Positions 55,500-64,000 of a stretch of DNA of 64,000 bases are shown here, piece after piece; the stretch's first letter is position 1; the number at the start of each line of letters is the position of its first letter. Origin of the DNA: Dyella sp. EPa41. Lineage in GTDB: Bacteria > Pseudomonadota > Gammaproteobacteria > Xanthomonadales > Rhodanobacteraceae. The stretch covers positions 31,741-95,740 of the forward strand of contig NZ_BCPR01000008.1 of NCBI RefSeq assembly GCF_016586165.1. The letters run 5' to 3'. The notes under the pieces were generated by a model that saw only the letters and a list, made by a program, of their open reading frames with translations, searched no databases and was not told the origin of the DNA. The position numbers and the translations under genes were made by a program.

Positions 55500-56507
55500 A
55501 TGACTCTTCGCCACTTCTTGACCACCCAGGACTACAGCCGCGCCGAGATCGATGCGCTGCTTGAACAGGCCGCTGCCTTCAAGCGCTCGCCCCGCGGCCA
55601 GCAGCTGGCCGGCAAGTCGGTGGCGCTGATGTTCTTCAACCCGTCGATGCGCACGCGCACCAGTTTCGAACTCGGTGCGTTCCATATGGGCGGCCATGCC
55701 ATTGTGCTGGCGCCGGGCAAGGATGCGTGGCCGATCGAGTTCGAGGTGGGCACCGTGATGGATGGCGATACCGAGGAGCACATCGCCGAAGTGGCGCGCG
55801 TGCTGTCGCGCTATGTGGACCTGATCGCCGTGCGTGCCTTCCCCAAGTTCCAGGACTGGTCGGTGGATCGCGAGGACAACGTCATCAAGGCGTTCGCCAG
55901 GTACGCCACGGTGCCGGTGATCAACATGGAGACCATCACGCATCCGTGCCAGGAGCTCGCGCACGCGATGGCGATGAAGGAACACCTGGGCAGCCTGCAG
56001 AACAGGAAGTACGTGCTGACCTGGACCTATCACCCCAAGCCGCTCAACACCGCGGTGGCCAACTCCGCGCTGCTGATCGCCACCAAGATGGGCATGGACG
56101 TGACCCTGCTGTGCCCGACGCCGGACTACGTGCTCGACGAGCGCTACATGGAGTTCGGCTATCAGAACGCGAAGGAAAACGGCGGCTCGCTCAAGGTCAG
56201 CCACGACATCGAGGAAGCCTACAGCGGCGCCGACGTGGTTTATGCGAAGAGCTGGGGCGCGCTGCCGTTCTTTGGCCGTTGGGACCAGGAGAAGCCGATC
56301 CGCGACGCGCACAAGCACTTCATCGTCGATGAGCGGAAGATGGCGTTGACCAACAACGGCCTGTTCAGCCACTGCCTGCCGCTGCGTCGCAACGTGAAGG
56401 CTACCGACGCGGTGATGGATTCCCCGGCGTGCATCGCCATCGATGAAGCCGAGAATCGCCTGCACGTGCAGAAGGCCGTGATGGCTTCGCTGATCGGCCG
56501 GGGCTGA
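55500..56507 (+). CDS. argF': N-acetyl-L-ornithine carbamoyltransferase
   Basis: This 335-residue enzyme makes N-acetylcitrulline from N-acetylornithine and carbamoyl phosphate. The carbamoyl-phosphate motif is SMRTRTSFELG rather than the OTCase STRTR, with the Pro-rich segment TWTYHPKPLNTAVANSAL, typical of Xanthomonas AOTCase; HPCQELAHAMAM and HCLPLRRNVKAT complete the family. It replaces ordinary ornithine transcarbamoylase. It is the first structural gene after the attenuator and begins the arginine cluster. Confidence 0.95.
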   Translation: MTLRHFLTTQDYSRAEIDALLEQAAAFKRSPRGQQLAGKSVALMFFNPSMRTRTSFELGAFHMGGHAIVLAPGKDAWPIEFEVGTVMDGDTEEHIAEVARVLSRYVDLIAVRAFPKFQDWSVDREDNVIKAFARYATVPVINMETITHPCQELAHAMAMKEHLGSLQNRKYVLTWTYHPKPLNTAVANSALLIATKMGMDVTLLCPTPDYVLDERYMEFGYQNAKENGGSLKVSHDIEEAYSGADVVYAKSWGALPFFGRWDQEKPIRDAHKHFIVDERKMALTNNGLFSHCLPLRRNVKATDAVMDSPACIAIDEAENRLHVQKAVMASLIGRG

Positions 56508-56514
56508 GTCCCGG

Positions 56515-57156
56515 ATGTACCTGCCCGCGCATTTCAAGGAAACACGCAGCGAGAAGTTGCACGCGCTGATGCGCGAGTATCCGTTCGCCACCGTGATCGC
56601 GTGGGGCGAGGACGGCCCATGCGCCAACCACCTGCCGCTGGAACTGGTCGACGAGACACGGCTGCACGGCCACGTGGCGCGCGGCAATGAGCTGGCGAAG
56701 CTGGACGGCGCCGAGGTCCTGGTGGTCTTCCGTGGTCCCGACGGCTACGTGAGCCCGAACTGGTACCCGAGCAAGCGGGAAACCCACCGCGAGGTGCCGA
56801 CCTGGAACTACGCGGTGGTGCATGTCCATGGCCGCTTGCGCGTCACCCATGAGGCGGCGTGGCTGCGCGGCCTGCTGGAGCGGCTGACCGATCGCCATGA
56901 AGCCGGGCAACCGGAGCCGTGGCGCGTGTCCGAAGCGCCGGAAGATCACATCGAAAAGATGCTGCACGCGATCACCGGCCTGGAAATCCGGATCGAACGC
57001 ATCGAAGGCAAGTTCAAGCTGAGCCAGAACCATCCGGCCGCCAATCGCGCGGGCGTGATGGCCGGCCTGCAACAGCGCGCTCGCCGCGCCGACGGGGCGC
57101 TGGCCGAACTCATGTCGCAACAGCACATCTCTCCACAGGAAAGGGGCAGGCCGTGA
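56515..57156 (+). CDS. PaiB-family FMN-binding negative regulator
   Basis: This 213-residue protein resembles Bacillus PaiB: MYLPAHFKETRSEKLHALMREYPFATVI, HLPLEL, VVFRGPDGYVSPNWYPSK and NYAVVHVHGRL, a split-barrel flavin-binding fold. PaiB proteins repress sporulation and protease genes in Bacillus; their role in proteobacteria is unknown. The gene lies 7 bases after argF' and overlaps the OsmC-like gene by GTGA, so it is inside the arginine operon. Confidence 0.85.
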   Translation: MYLPAHFKETRSEKLHALMREYPFATVIAWGEDGPCANHLPLELVDETRLHGHVARGNELAKLDGAEVLVVFRGPDGYVSPNWYPSKRETHREVPTWNYAVVHVHGRLRVTHEAAWLRGLLERLTDRHEAGQPEPWRVSEAPEDHIEKMLHAITGLEIRIERIEGKFKLSQNHPAANRAGVMAGLQQRARRADGALAELMSQQHISPQERGRP

Positions 57157-57632
57157 GCCATACGCACCAGCATCACTACAAGGTCGAAGTGACCTGGACC
57201 GGCAACCAGGGCACCGGCACCAGCACCTACCAGGGTTACGGTCGCGGGCACGAGATCCGCATCGCGGGCAAGCCGGCCATCGAGGGCTCGTCCGACCCCA
57301 TGTTCCGTGGCGATGCGAGCAAGTACAACCCGGAGGACATGCTGGTCACCGCGCTGTCCACCTGCCACATGTTGTCGTACCTGCACCAGGCGGTGCTCGC
57401 CGGCGTGGTCGTCACCGCCTATGCCGACAGCGCCGAAGGCACCATGGAGACGGACGTGCACGGCGGCCACTTCACCGAAGTGGTGCTTCGCCCCGTCGTC
57501 ACCATCACCGCCGGCAGCGATGCGGCCAAGGCCGGGGCAGCGCACGACGCCGCCCACCATGGCTGCTTCATCGCCAATTCCGTGAACTTCCCCGTGCGCT
57601 GCGAACCGCGCATCATTGTCGAATCGGTTTGA
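57153..57632 (+). CDS. OsmC-family peroxiredoxin-like protein
   Basis: This 159-residue protein has the OsmC fold with cysteines in [14 protein letters not shown] and [11 protein letters not shown], the two positions used for thiol peroxidase activity. The N-terminal region ([20 protein letters not shown]) matches the family of OsmC-like proteins related to SACOL1771/YhfA. It starts with GTG at 57153, overlapping the paiB stop by 4 bases. It ends 40 bases before argG. Confidence 0.85.
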   Translation: MSHTHQHHYKVEVTWTGNQGTGTSTYQGYGRGHEIRIAGKPAIEGSSDPMFRGDASKYNPEDMLVTALSTCHMLSYLHQAVLAGVVVTAYADSAEGTMETDVHGGHFTEVVLRPVVTITAGSDAAKAGAAHDAAHHGCFIANSVNFPVRCEPRIIVESV

Positions 57633-57672
57633 CCGTCTACCGTTTAGCCATCCAAATCAGGATCTGCAAGCC

Positions 57673-58866
57673 ATGAGCAAAGACATCGTCCTCGCCTTCT
57701 CCGGCGGCCTCGACACCAGCTTCTGCGTGCCCTACCTCAAGGAGCGCGGCTGGGCCGTGCACACCGTGTTCGCCGATACCGGCGGCGTGGACGCCGAGGA
57801 GCGCGCCTACATCGAGCAGCGCGCCAAGGAACTGGGCGTGGCGAGCCACGTCACCGTGGACGGCGGCCCGGCCATCTGGAACGGTTTCGTGAAGCCCTTC
57901 GTGCAGGCCGGCGAGGCCTACCAGGGCCAGTATCCGCTGCTGGTGTCCGACCGCTACCTGATCGTGGACGCCGCGATCGCGCGCGCCAAGGAGCTGGGCA
58001 CCAAGGCCATCGCGCACGGCTGCACCGGCATGGGCAACGACCAGGTCCGTTTCGACCTGGCCGTGAAGGCGCTGGGTGACTACGAGATCGTGGCGCCCAT
58101 CCGCGAGATCCAGAAGGAGCACACCCAGACCCGCGCCTACGAGCAGGCCTATCTGGAAGAGCGCGGCTTCGACGTGCGCGCCAAGCAGAAGAGCTACACC
58201 ATCAACGAGAACCTGCTGGGCGTGACGCTGTCCGGTGGCGAGATCGATCATTGGAAGACGCCGGGCGACGGCGCCCGTGGCTGGTGCAAGCCGCGCGCCG
58301 AATGGCCGTCCGAAAAGCTGTCGGTGACGATCGGCTTCGAGAAGGGCGAGGCGGTGTCGCTCGATGGCCAGAAGCTGCCGGGCGCCAAGCTGCTGGCGAA
58401 GCTCAACGAGCTGTTCGCGCCGTACGGCGTGGGCCGCGGCATGTACACCGGGGACACCACCATCGGCCTCAAGGGCCGCATCGTGTATGAAGCGCCGGGC
58501 CTGATCTCGCTGCTTGCCGCGCACCGCGCGCTGGAAGAGGCGGTGCTGACCAAGCAGCAGAACCGCTTCAAGCCGGAGGTGGCGCGCAAGTGGGTCGAGG
58601 TCGTGTACGAAGGCTTCTTCCACGACCCGATCAAGACCGATCTCGAGGCGTACCTGGCTTCCAGCCAGAGCCAGGTGAACGGCGAAGTCGTGCTGGAAAC
58701 GAGCGGCGCCCAGGTCACCGCGGTGGAAGTGCGCTCGCCGCATATCCTCAACGCGAAGGGCGCTACCTACGCGCAGTCGGCGGACTGGGGCGTGGAAGAA
58801 GCCGAGGGCTTCATCAAGCTGTTCGGCATGAGCAGCACGCTGTGGGCGGAAATCAACCGCAGCTGA
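57673..58866 (+). CDS. argG: Argininosuccinate synthase
   Basis: This 397-residue enzyme joins citrulline and aspartate using ATP. It has the P-loop [32 protein letters not shown], and the C-terminal [13 protein letters not shown]. The start [11 protein letters not shown] at 57673 is preferred over the in-frame ATG at 57616, which would overlap the OsmC-like gene. In this pathway citrulline arises after deacetylation of N-acetylcitrulline. Confidence 0.97.
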   Translation: MSKDIVLAFSGGLDTSFCVPYLKERGWAVHTVFADTGGVDAEERAYIEQRAKELGVASHVTVDGGPAIWNGFVKPFVQAGEAYQGQYPLLVSDRYLIVDAAIARAKELGTKAIAHGCTGMGNDQVRFDLAVKALGDYEIVAPIREIQKEHTQTRAYEQAYLEERGFDVRAKQKSYTINENLLGVTLSGGEIDHWKTPGDGARGWCKPRAEWPSEKLSVTIGFEKGEAVSLDGQKLPGAKLLAKLNELFAPYGVGRGMYTGDTTIGLKGRIVYEAPGLISLLAAHRALEEAVLTKQQNRFKPEVARKWVEVVYEGFFHDPIKTDLEAYLASSQSQVNGEVVLETSGAQVTAVEVRSPHILNAKGATYAQSADWGVEEAEGFIKLFGMSSTLWAEINRS

Positions 58867-58878
58867 TCCGGGCGCCAT

Positions 58879-58906
58879 CGTCCTTCCGGCGAAAGCCGGA
58901 AGGACG
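58879..58906. other. GAAA-tetraloop hairpin between argG and argE'
   Basis: The 12-bp perfect stem cgtccttccggc/gccggaaggacg is closed by a GAAA loop and lies 12 bases after the argG stop. There is no T-run, so it is more likely a transcript-stabilising or processing structure within the operon than a terminator. Confidence 0.6.
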
Positions 58907-58947
58907 GCGGTTTGGCCCTCGAGGTCATCCTTTCAACAGACGATCGC

Positions 58948-60081
58948 ATGAGCGCACTACTGGACGACACCCTCCGACATCTTCGCGCGCTGGTCAGCCA
59001 TGACACGCGCAATCCGCCGCGCGAGATCGGCACGGGCGGCATTTTCGATTACCTGCGTGACAACCTGCCGGGCTTCGACGTCAGCGTGACCGATTACGGC
59101 GCCGGCGCCGTGACCCTGTACGCCGTGCGCGGCAACCCCAGGGTACTGTTCAACGTGCACCTGGATACCGTGCCCGACTCACCGCATTGGACGGCCAATC
59201 CGCACGAGCTGCGCGTGACGGAAGACCGTGCCATCGGCCTGGGTGCCTGCGATATCAAGGGTGCCGCGGCCGCGTTGCTTGCGGTGGCCCATGCAACCGA
59301 TGGTGACATGGCCTTGCTGCTGTCCACCGACGAAGAGGCCAACGACCCGCGCTGCATCGCCGGCTTCCTCAAGGACAAGCCGTCGTACGACGCCGTGATC
59401 GTGGCCGAGCCGACCAAGGGCGAGGCGGTGCTTGCGCATCGCGGCATCCATTCGGTGCAGATGCGCTTCAAGGGCAGTGCCGGGCACGCATCGGGCGAGC
59501 AGAAGCCGAGCGACAGTGCGGTTCACCAGGCCATCCGTTGGGGCGGCGCCGCGCTCGACTACGTGGAGAAGCAGGCGCACGAACGTTTCGGTGGCCTGAC
59601 CGGCCTGCGTTTCAACATCGGTCGCGTGGATGGCGGCATCAAGGCGAACATGATCGCCCCGTCGGCAGATGTGCGTTTCGGCTTCCGTCCGCTGCCGACC
59701 ATGGCGCCGGATCAGCTGCTGCACGCTTTCCGCACGCTGGTCGAGCCGCAGCCGGTGGAATTCGAGGAACTGTTCCGCGGCGATTCGCTGCCGGCCGGCG
59801 ACACGGCCACGGCAGAGGCGCGTCGCCTCGCCGCGCGCGACCTGGCCGACGAGCTGGACATCCCGATCGGCAATGCCGTGGACTTCTGGACGGAAGCGGC
59901 GCTGTTCTCCGCCGCCGGCTACATCAGCTTCGTCTACGGCCCTGGCGACATCGCACAGGCGCATACCGCCGACGAGTGGGTTTCGCTCGATCAACTGAAG
60001 CACTACGCCGACACCATTTACCGCATCGTTGGAAAGCGTGGCCAGGGAAGGCCACTTTTTGATTCCCGCGCTCATGGATGA
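58948..60081 (+). CDS. argE': N-acetyl-L-citrulline deacetylase
   Basis: This 377-residue M20-family metallohydrolase should release citrulline from N-acetylcitrulline. It has SHDTRNPPREIGTGGIFDYL, the metal motif VHLDTVPDSPHW, GACDIKGAAAA with catalytic Asp, STDEEANDP with Glu, and HAS of the dimer lid. The sequence resembles Xanthomonas ArgE' rather than ordinary acetylornithine deacetylase, and its place in the cluster agrees. The start at 58948 is chosen over 58912. Confidence 0.92.
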   Translation: MSALLDDTLRHLRALVSHDTRNPPREIGTGGIFDYLRDNLPGFDVSVTDYGAGAVTLYAVRGNPRVLFNVHLDTVPDSPHWTANPHELRVTEDRAIGLGACDIKGAAAALLAVAHATDGDMALLLSTDEEANDPRCIAGFLKDKPSYDAVIVAEPTKGEAVLAHRGIHSVQMRFKGSAGHASGEQKPSDSAVHQAIRWGGAALDYVEKQAHERFGGLTGLRFNIGRVDGGIKANMIAPSADVRFGFRPLPTMAPDQLLHAFRTLVEPQPVEFEELFRGDSLPAGDTATAEARRLAARDLADELDIPIGNAVDFWTEAALFSAAGYISFVYGPGDIAQAHTADEWVSLDQLKHYADTIYRIVGKRGQGRPLFDSRAHG

Positions 60082-60096
60082 GCGCAAAGGATAACT

Positions 60097-61413
60097 ATGG
60101 AATCCCACAAGCACACCAGGAAAACCATCGTCCGCCTGCTTTCGAGCATGGGCAGCGCGAAGGAGATCCAGCAATACCTCAAGCGCTTTTCGCAGCTCGA
60201 CGCCAAGCGCTTCGCCGTGGTGAAGGTCGGCGGCGCCGTGCTGCGCGACGACCTGCCGGCGCTGACCTCGTCGCTGACCTTCCTGCAGCAGGTGGGCCTG
60301 ACGCCGATCGTGCTGCACGGCGCGGGTCCGCAGCTGGACGAGGAGCTTTCCGCTGCCGGCATCGAGAAACACACGGTGAATGGACTGCGCGTGACCACGC
60401 CGAAGGCGCTGGCCATCGTACGCAAGGTGTTCCAGGAACAGAACCTGCGCCTGGTCGAGGCGCTGCAGACCATGGATACGCGCGCCACCTCGGTGCTGTC
60501 GGGCGTATTCACGTCGACCTACCTGGATCGCGACACCTACGGCCTGGTCGGCAAGGTCAGCCGCATCAACCTGGCGCCGATCGAGGCGAGCCTGCGCGCG
60601 GGCTCGATCCCGGTCATCGCCAGCATGGGCGAGACGGAAGAAGGCCAGATCCTCAACGTCAACGCCGACTTCGCCGCCAACGAGCTGGTGCGCGTGCTGC
60701 AGCCGTACAAGATCGTGTTCCTCACCGGCACGGGTGGCCTGCTGGACGACCAGGGGCGCATCATCGACTCGATCAACCTCAGCACCGAGTTCGAACACCT
60801 CATGTCGCAGCCGTGGATCAACGGCGGCATGCGCGTGAAGATCGAGCAGATCGCCGACCTGTTGAACGACCTGCCACTCACCTCGTCGGTGTCGATCACC
60901 CAGCCGTCGGAACTGGCCAAGGAGCTGTTCACCCACAAGGGTTCGGGCACGCTGGTGCGTCGCGGCGAGAAGGTGAAGCGCTTCGAGTCGTGGGAGGGCA
61001 TCGACCTCGCGCGCATGCGCGATTTGATCGAGTCCAGCTTCGGCCGCACCCTGGTAGCGGACTACTTCGAGCGCACCAGGCCGTTCCGCGTGTATGTGAG
61101 CGAGAACTATCGCACGGCGATGATCCTCACCCTGGAAGACGGGCTGCCGTACCTGGACAAGTTCGCCGTGCTGGACGACGCGCAGGGCGAAGGCCTCGGC
61201 CGCGCCGTATGGCAGGTGATGCGCGAGGAAAACCCGCAGCTGTTCTGGCGCTCGCGCCATGGCAACAACGTCAACCATTTCTACTATGCCGAATCGGATG
61301 GCTGCCTCAAGCAGCCGCGCTGGAAGGTGTTCTGGTATGGCATCGAAGACTTCGACACGATCGCACGCTGCGTGGCGCATTGCGCCCAACGCCTGCCGAC
61401 TTTGGTGGACTGA
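60097..61413 (+). CDS. argAB: Fused N-acetylglutamate kinase / N-acetylglutamate synthase
   Basis: This 438-residue bifunctional protein carries an amino-acid kinase domain ([47 protein letters not shown]; about 40-285) and a C-terminal GNAT domain (about 290-438) with [36 protein letters not shown]. It acetylates glutamate and phosphorylates N-acetylglutamate, the first two committed steps. Such fusions are typical of Xanthomonas and vertebrate-like NAGS. A good AAAGG ribosome site precedes the ATG. Confidence 0.95.
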   Translation: MESHKHTRKTIVRLLSSMGSAKEIQQYLKRFSQLDAKRFAVVKVGGAVLRDDLPALTSSLTFLQQVGLTPIVLHGAGPQLDEELSAAGIEKHTVNGLRVTTPKALAIVRKVFQEQNLRLVEALQTMDTRATSVLSGVFTSTYLDRDTYGLVGKVSRINLAPIEASLRAGSIPVIASMGETEEGQILNVNADFAANELVRVLQPYKIVFLTGTGGLLDDQGRIIDSINLSTEFEHLMSQPWINGGMRVKIEQIADLLNDLPLTSSVSITQPSELAKELFTHKGSGTLVRRGEKVKRFESWEGIDLARMRDLIESSFGRTLVADYFERTRPFRVYVSENYRTAMILTLEDGLPYLDKFAVLDDAQGEGLGRAVWQVMREENPQLFWRSRHGNNVNHFYYAESDGCLKQPRWKVFWYGIEDFDTIARCVAHCAQRLPTLVD

Positions 61414-61416
61414 ATC

Positions 61417-62373
61417 ATGAGTAGACCCAAGCATCGCATTGGCATCGTCGGTGCGCGTGGCCATACCGGCGCCGAACTGATCCGGTTGGTGGCGGCGCAT
61501 CCCGAGCTTGAGCTGGCCTTCGTATCCTCGCGCGAACTCGATGGCCAGCGCGTGGCCGATCAGGTGGAGGGCTTCCAGGGCGAGCTGCGCTACGCCAGCC
61601 TTGACGCCGACGCCGTGGCGGCGCAGGGCGCCGACGTGGTGGTGCTGGCCTTGCCGAACGGCAAGGCGGCGCCGTACGTGGAAGCGATCGACAAGGCCAG
61701 GCCGGAAACGCTGATCGTCGATCTTTCCGCCGACTATCGCTTCAACGAGAAGTGGTACTACGGCCTGCCGGAGTTGACTCGCGAACGTTGGCGTGGCGAA
61801 AAGCGCATCAGCAACCCGGGCTGCTACGCCACTGCCGTGCAGCTTTCCATTGCGCCGTTGAAGGACCTGCTGGCTGCGCCGCCGGTGAGCTTCGGCGTGT
61901 CGGGTTACTCTGGCGCCGGCACCACGCCGTCGGATCGCAATGATCCTGAAAAGCTGCGCGACAACCTGATGCCGTACTCGCTCACCGGACACATGCACGA
62001 GAAGGAGGCGAGCCGCCACCTCGGCGTGCCGGTGGAGTTCATGCCGCACGTGGCGCCGCATTTCCGTGGCCTCACCGTCACCACCAACTTGTATCTCGCC
62101 CGCCAGGTGAAGCGCGAAGACATCGTCAAGCGCTTCCATGGTGCCTATGATGGCGAGAAGCTGGTGCATGTCGTCGACGAAGCGCCGTGGGTCAGCCACA
62201 TCGCGCACAAGCACCATGTCGATATCGGCGGCTTCGCCGTGTCCAACGATGGCAAGCGCGTGGTGGTGGTGGCGACCTTGGACAACCTGCTCAAGGGGGC
62301 CGCGACGCAGGCCATGCAGAACATCAATCGCGCCATTGGCGTGGACGAGTACACCGCGATTCCGCTTGCCTGA
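61417..62373 (+). CDS. argC: N-acetyl-gamma-glutamyl-phosphate reductase
   Basis: This 318-residue NADPH enzyme reduces N-acetylglutamyl-5-phosphate to the semialdehyde. It has [18 protein letters not shown], the catalytic Cys in [14 protein letters not shown], and [15 protein letters not shown]. It follows argAB by 3 bases, so translation is likely coupled. argD (aminotransferase) is not in the window. Confidence 0.96.
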   Translation: MSRPKHRIGIVGARGHTGAELIRLVAAHPELELAFVSSRELDGQRVADQVEGFQGELRYASLDADAVAAQGADVVVLALPNGKAAPYVEAIDKARPETLIVDLSADYRFNEKWYYGLPELTRERWRGEKRISNPGCYATAVQLSIAPLKDLLAAPPVSFGVSGYSGAGTTPSDRNDPEKLRDNLMPYSLTGHMHEKEASRHLGVPVEFMPHVAPHFRGLTVTTNLYLARQVKREDIVKRFHGAYDGEKLVHVVDEAPWVSHIAHKHHVDIGGFAVSNDGKRVVVVATLDNLLKGAATQAMQNINRAIGVDEYTAIPLA

Positions 62374-62379
62374 CCGTCA

Positions 62380-62400
62380 TTCCGGCCTGCGCCGGAATGG
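62380..62400. repeat. GTCATTCCGG-type hairpin between argC and argH
   Basis: cattccggc-ctgc-gccggaatg is a single palindrome of the family at 361-483, inside the arginine operon. It is too short to be a terminator and has no T-run. Confidence 0.75.
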
Positions 62401-62444
62401 TGGGCAAGCGGGTCGCACTACCCAACGTTTGCGGGACACTTTCC

Positions 62445-63740
62445 ATGACCCAACCCCTCTGGCAAAAATCCAACATCAAGATCGACGCCCGCATCATGAA
62501 GTTCCTCGCGGGTGATGACGTGCTGCTGGATCGTGAGTTCTTCCTGCACGACATCACGGCCAGCAAGGCGCATGTCGAAGGACTCGCCAATATCGGCGTG
62601 GTCAGCACGGACGAGGCCTCTGCGCTCAAGCGCGAGCTCGACGTGCTGGCCGAGGACTTCCGTGCAGGCAACTTCGTGCTGGATGAGCGCTATGAAGACG
62701 GCCACTCGGCCATCGAGGCGCGCCTGACCGAGCGCCTGGGCGACGCGGGACGTCGCGTGCACACGGGGCGCAGCCGCAACGACCAGATCCTGGTTGCCAC
62801 GCGCCTGTGGCTGAAGGAGCAGCTGGCATCGCTGGAACAGCACTGCAAGGCCATCGCCCAGGTGTGCCTCGATCGCGCAGCGCAGCCATCGATCCCGCTG
62901 CCGGGCTATACGCACCTGCAACGCGCCGTGGTGTCGTCCACGGCCATGTGGTTCGCGGGTTTTGCCGAAGGCTTCATCGACAATGCCCTGCGCGCACGGC
63001 AGACCGCGGCGCTGATCGATGCCAATCCGCTGGGCACGGCGGCCGGCTATGGCGTCAACCTGAAGCTCGATCGCGAACACACCACGCAGGCGTTGGGCTT
63101 TGCCCGCATGCAGGTGTCGCCGATCTACGCGCAGCTCTCGCGTGGCAAGTTCGAAATGGCCGTGCTGGAGGCGATCGCCGGTGCGCTTTTGGACGTCCGC
63201 CGCCTCGCGTGGGATCTCTCGCTGTTCACCACGGCCGAGTTTGATTTCGTGAAGCTGCCTTCGGAATACACCACCGGCAGCTCGATCATGCCGAACAAGC
63301 GCAACCCCGACGTGGTGGAACTGCTGCGCGCCAGCTACGCCAGCGTGGCGGCGGCGCGTACGGAGATCGAACAACTGCTGTCGTTGCCCTCGGGCTACCA
63401 GCGTGACCTGCAGTTCTCCAAGGGTTCGCTGTTCCACGGCTGCCGCCACGGCCTGGCCGCGCTGGAGCTGGTTCCTGATCTGCTGGCCCGCCTGGCCTGG
63501 AACGAGCCGGCCATGCGCGCGGCGATCGAGCCCGCCATGTATGCCACCGACGTGGCGATCGAGCAGGCCGCGGCCGGCGTGCCCTTCCGCGACGCTTATC
63601 GCGCGGCGGCGGACGCCGCGGCATCGGCAGGCGAGGGGCGTACGCCCGAAGGCAGCCTGGCGGCACGCGTCTCGCCTGGCTCGGGCAACGACCTGCGCCT
63701 GGGCGAATTGCACGATCGGCTGAGTCATCTGGACGGCTAA
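62445..63740 (+). CDS. argH: Argininosuccinate lyase
   Basis: This 431-residue fumarase-superfamily enzyme splits argininosuccinate into arginine and fumarate. It has [27 protein letters not shown], and the signature loop [14 protein letters not shown]. The C terminus is shorter than E. coli ArgH by about 25 residues. The start [14 protein letters not shown] at 62445 follows a GCGGGACACTTTCC leader without a strong ribosome site. It ends 13 bases before a cupin gene. Confidence 0.96.
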   Translation: MTQPLWQKSNIKIDARIMKFLAGDDVLLDREFFLHDITASKAHVEGLANIGVVSTDEASALKRELDVLAEDFRAGNFVLDERYEDGHSAIEARLTERLGDAGRRVHTGRSRNDQILVATRLWLKEQLASLEQHCKAIAQVCLDRAAQPSIPLPGYTHLQRAVVSSTAMWFAGFAEGFIDNALRARQTAALIDANPLGTAAGYGVNLKLDREHTTQALGFARMQVSPIYAQLSRGKFEMAVLEAIAGALLDVRRLAWDLSLFTTAEFDFVKLPSEYTTGSSIMPNKRNPDVVELLRASYASVAAARTEIEQLLSLPSGYQRDLQFSKGSLFHGCRHGLAALELVPDLLARLAWNEPAMRAAIEPAMYATDVAIEQAAAGVPFRDAYRAAADAAASAGEGRTPEGSLAARVSPGSGNDLRLGELHDRLSHLDG

Positions 63741-63753
63741 ACGAGGATTCGGC

Positions 63754-64000
63754 ATGGGGACTGTCAGCACAGGGAATGCCGAGCACTACACGTGGGGACG
63801 GGGTTGCGACGGCTGGCATCTGCTGGCCGGTGCGGACCTCAGCGTGATCGAGGAGCGCATGCCCGGCGGCGCGAGCGAGGTCCGCCACCGGCACGCGCGG
63901 GCACGGCAGTTTTTCTACGTGCTCGAAGGCGAGCTCAGCATCGAGCTGGCGGGCGATACGCACCGGTTGCGCAAGGGCGAGGGGTTGCACGTTCCTCCCG
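63754..64000 (+). CDS. Cupin-domain protein, 3' end missing
   Basis: The first 82 residues contain MPGGASEVRHRHARARQFFYVLEGELSIEL, the first cupin motif with two His and a Glu as metal ligands, and GEGLHVPP of the second motif. Cupins include many metal enzymes and sugar-binding proteins; this one is unidentified. It follows argH by 13 bases with GAGG before the ATG and is probably cotranscribed. Confidence 0.8.
   Translation, partial: MGTVSTGNAEHYTWGRGCDGWHLLAGADLSVIEERMPGGASEVRHRHARARQFFYVLEGELSIELAGDTHRLRKGEGLHVPP

Noticed and set aside
59179..62217. A 1012-codon open frame on the minus strand across argE', argAB and argC
   Set aside because: It lies antisense to well-recognised enzymes, has His/Arg-rich composition typical of shadow frames in GC-rich DNA and has no recognisable domain.

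Overview
The window reads as chromosomal DNA of a GC-rich gammaproteobacterium of the Lysobacterales (Xanthomonadales), most like Rhodanobacteraceae such as Dyella or Luteibacter. The strongest taxonomic evidence is the arginine cluster at 55.3-63.7 kb. It has the Xanthomonas-type acetylated route: N-acetylornithine carbamoyltransferase, a fused N-acetylglutamate kinase/synthase and an acetylcitrulline deacetylase. A two-cysteine OhrR, a FimX-like c-di-GMP protein and a DksA with a long basic extension fit the same group. I saw no rRNA, tRNA, CRISPR array, phage or intact insertion sequence. The genus is an inference.

Layout. 0-9.4 kb: a truncated YgiD-type dioxygenase, two DEAD-box helicases (DeaD, RhlE), an SDR, S-formylglutathione hydrolase overlapping RimJ, a DoxX protein, a methyltransferase, an MFS transporter and SlyD. 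9.4-10.5 kb: a gene-free repeat block. 10.5-17.7 kb: ohrR-ohr with a palindromic operator, an NlpC/P60 lipoprotein, an unrecognised secreted protein, a DadA-like oxidoreductase, glutathione reductase, an N-formylglutamate amidohydrolase family protein and a small basic secreted protein. 17.8-24 kb (minus strand): an ALDH / carbonic anhydrase / RidA operon resembling the lower kynurenine (2-aminomuconate) pathway, an atypical SDR, two envelope proteins and asnS. 24.1-31 kb: an IscA-like protein, rpsF-rpsR-rplI, dnaB, two small envelope proteins, alr and radA. 31-39 kb: a second repeat block, a GST / purU / CcsA-like operon, a hydrolase, ffh and rpsP-rimM-trmD-rplS. 39-55 kb: a third repeat block, FimX, epmB opposite efp, an mtaD-YciI-ubiG-mupP-isoprenoid-synthase-like operon, folE2, a YbaY-like lipoprotein, pyrC-yidD, dksA, sufE, cysS and a glycine-zipper protein. 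55.2-64 kb: the arginine genes and a truncated cupin.

The observation I rate highest lies in front of the arginine operon. A 34-codon ORF with five arginine codons ends in an 8-base sequence complementary to the 5' arm of a following intrinsic terminator, which has the form of a transcription attenuator. Next are a DksA-family protein with about 200 residues of histone-H1-like Lys/Ala/Pro sequence and a three-copy dispersed element whose central hairpin is conserved by compensating base changes. Short palindromic elements (core GTAGGAGCGCACCC) are scattered through many intergenic gaps.
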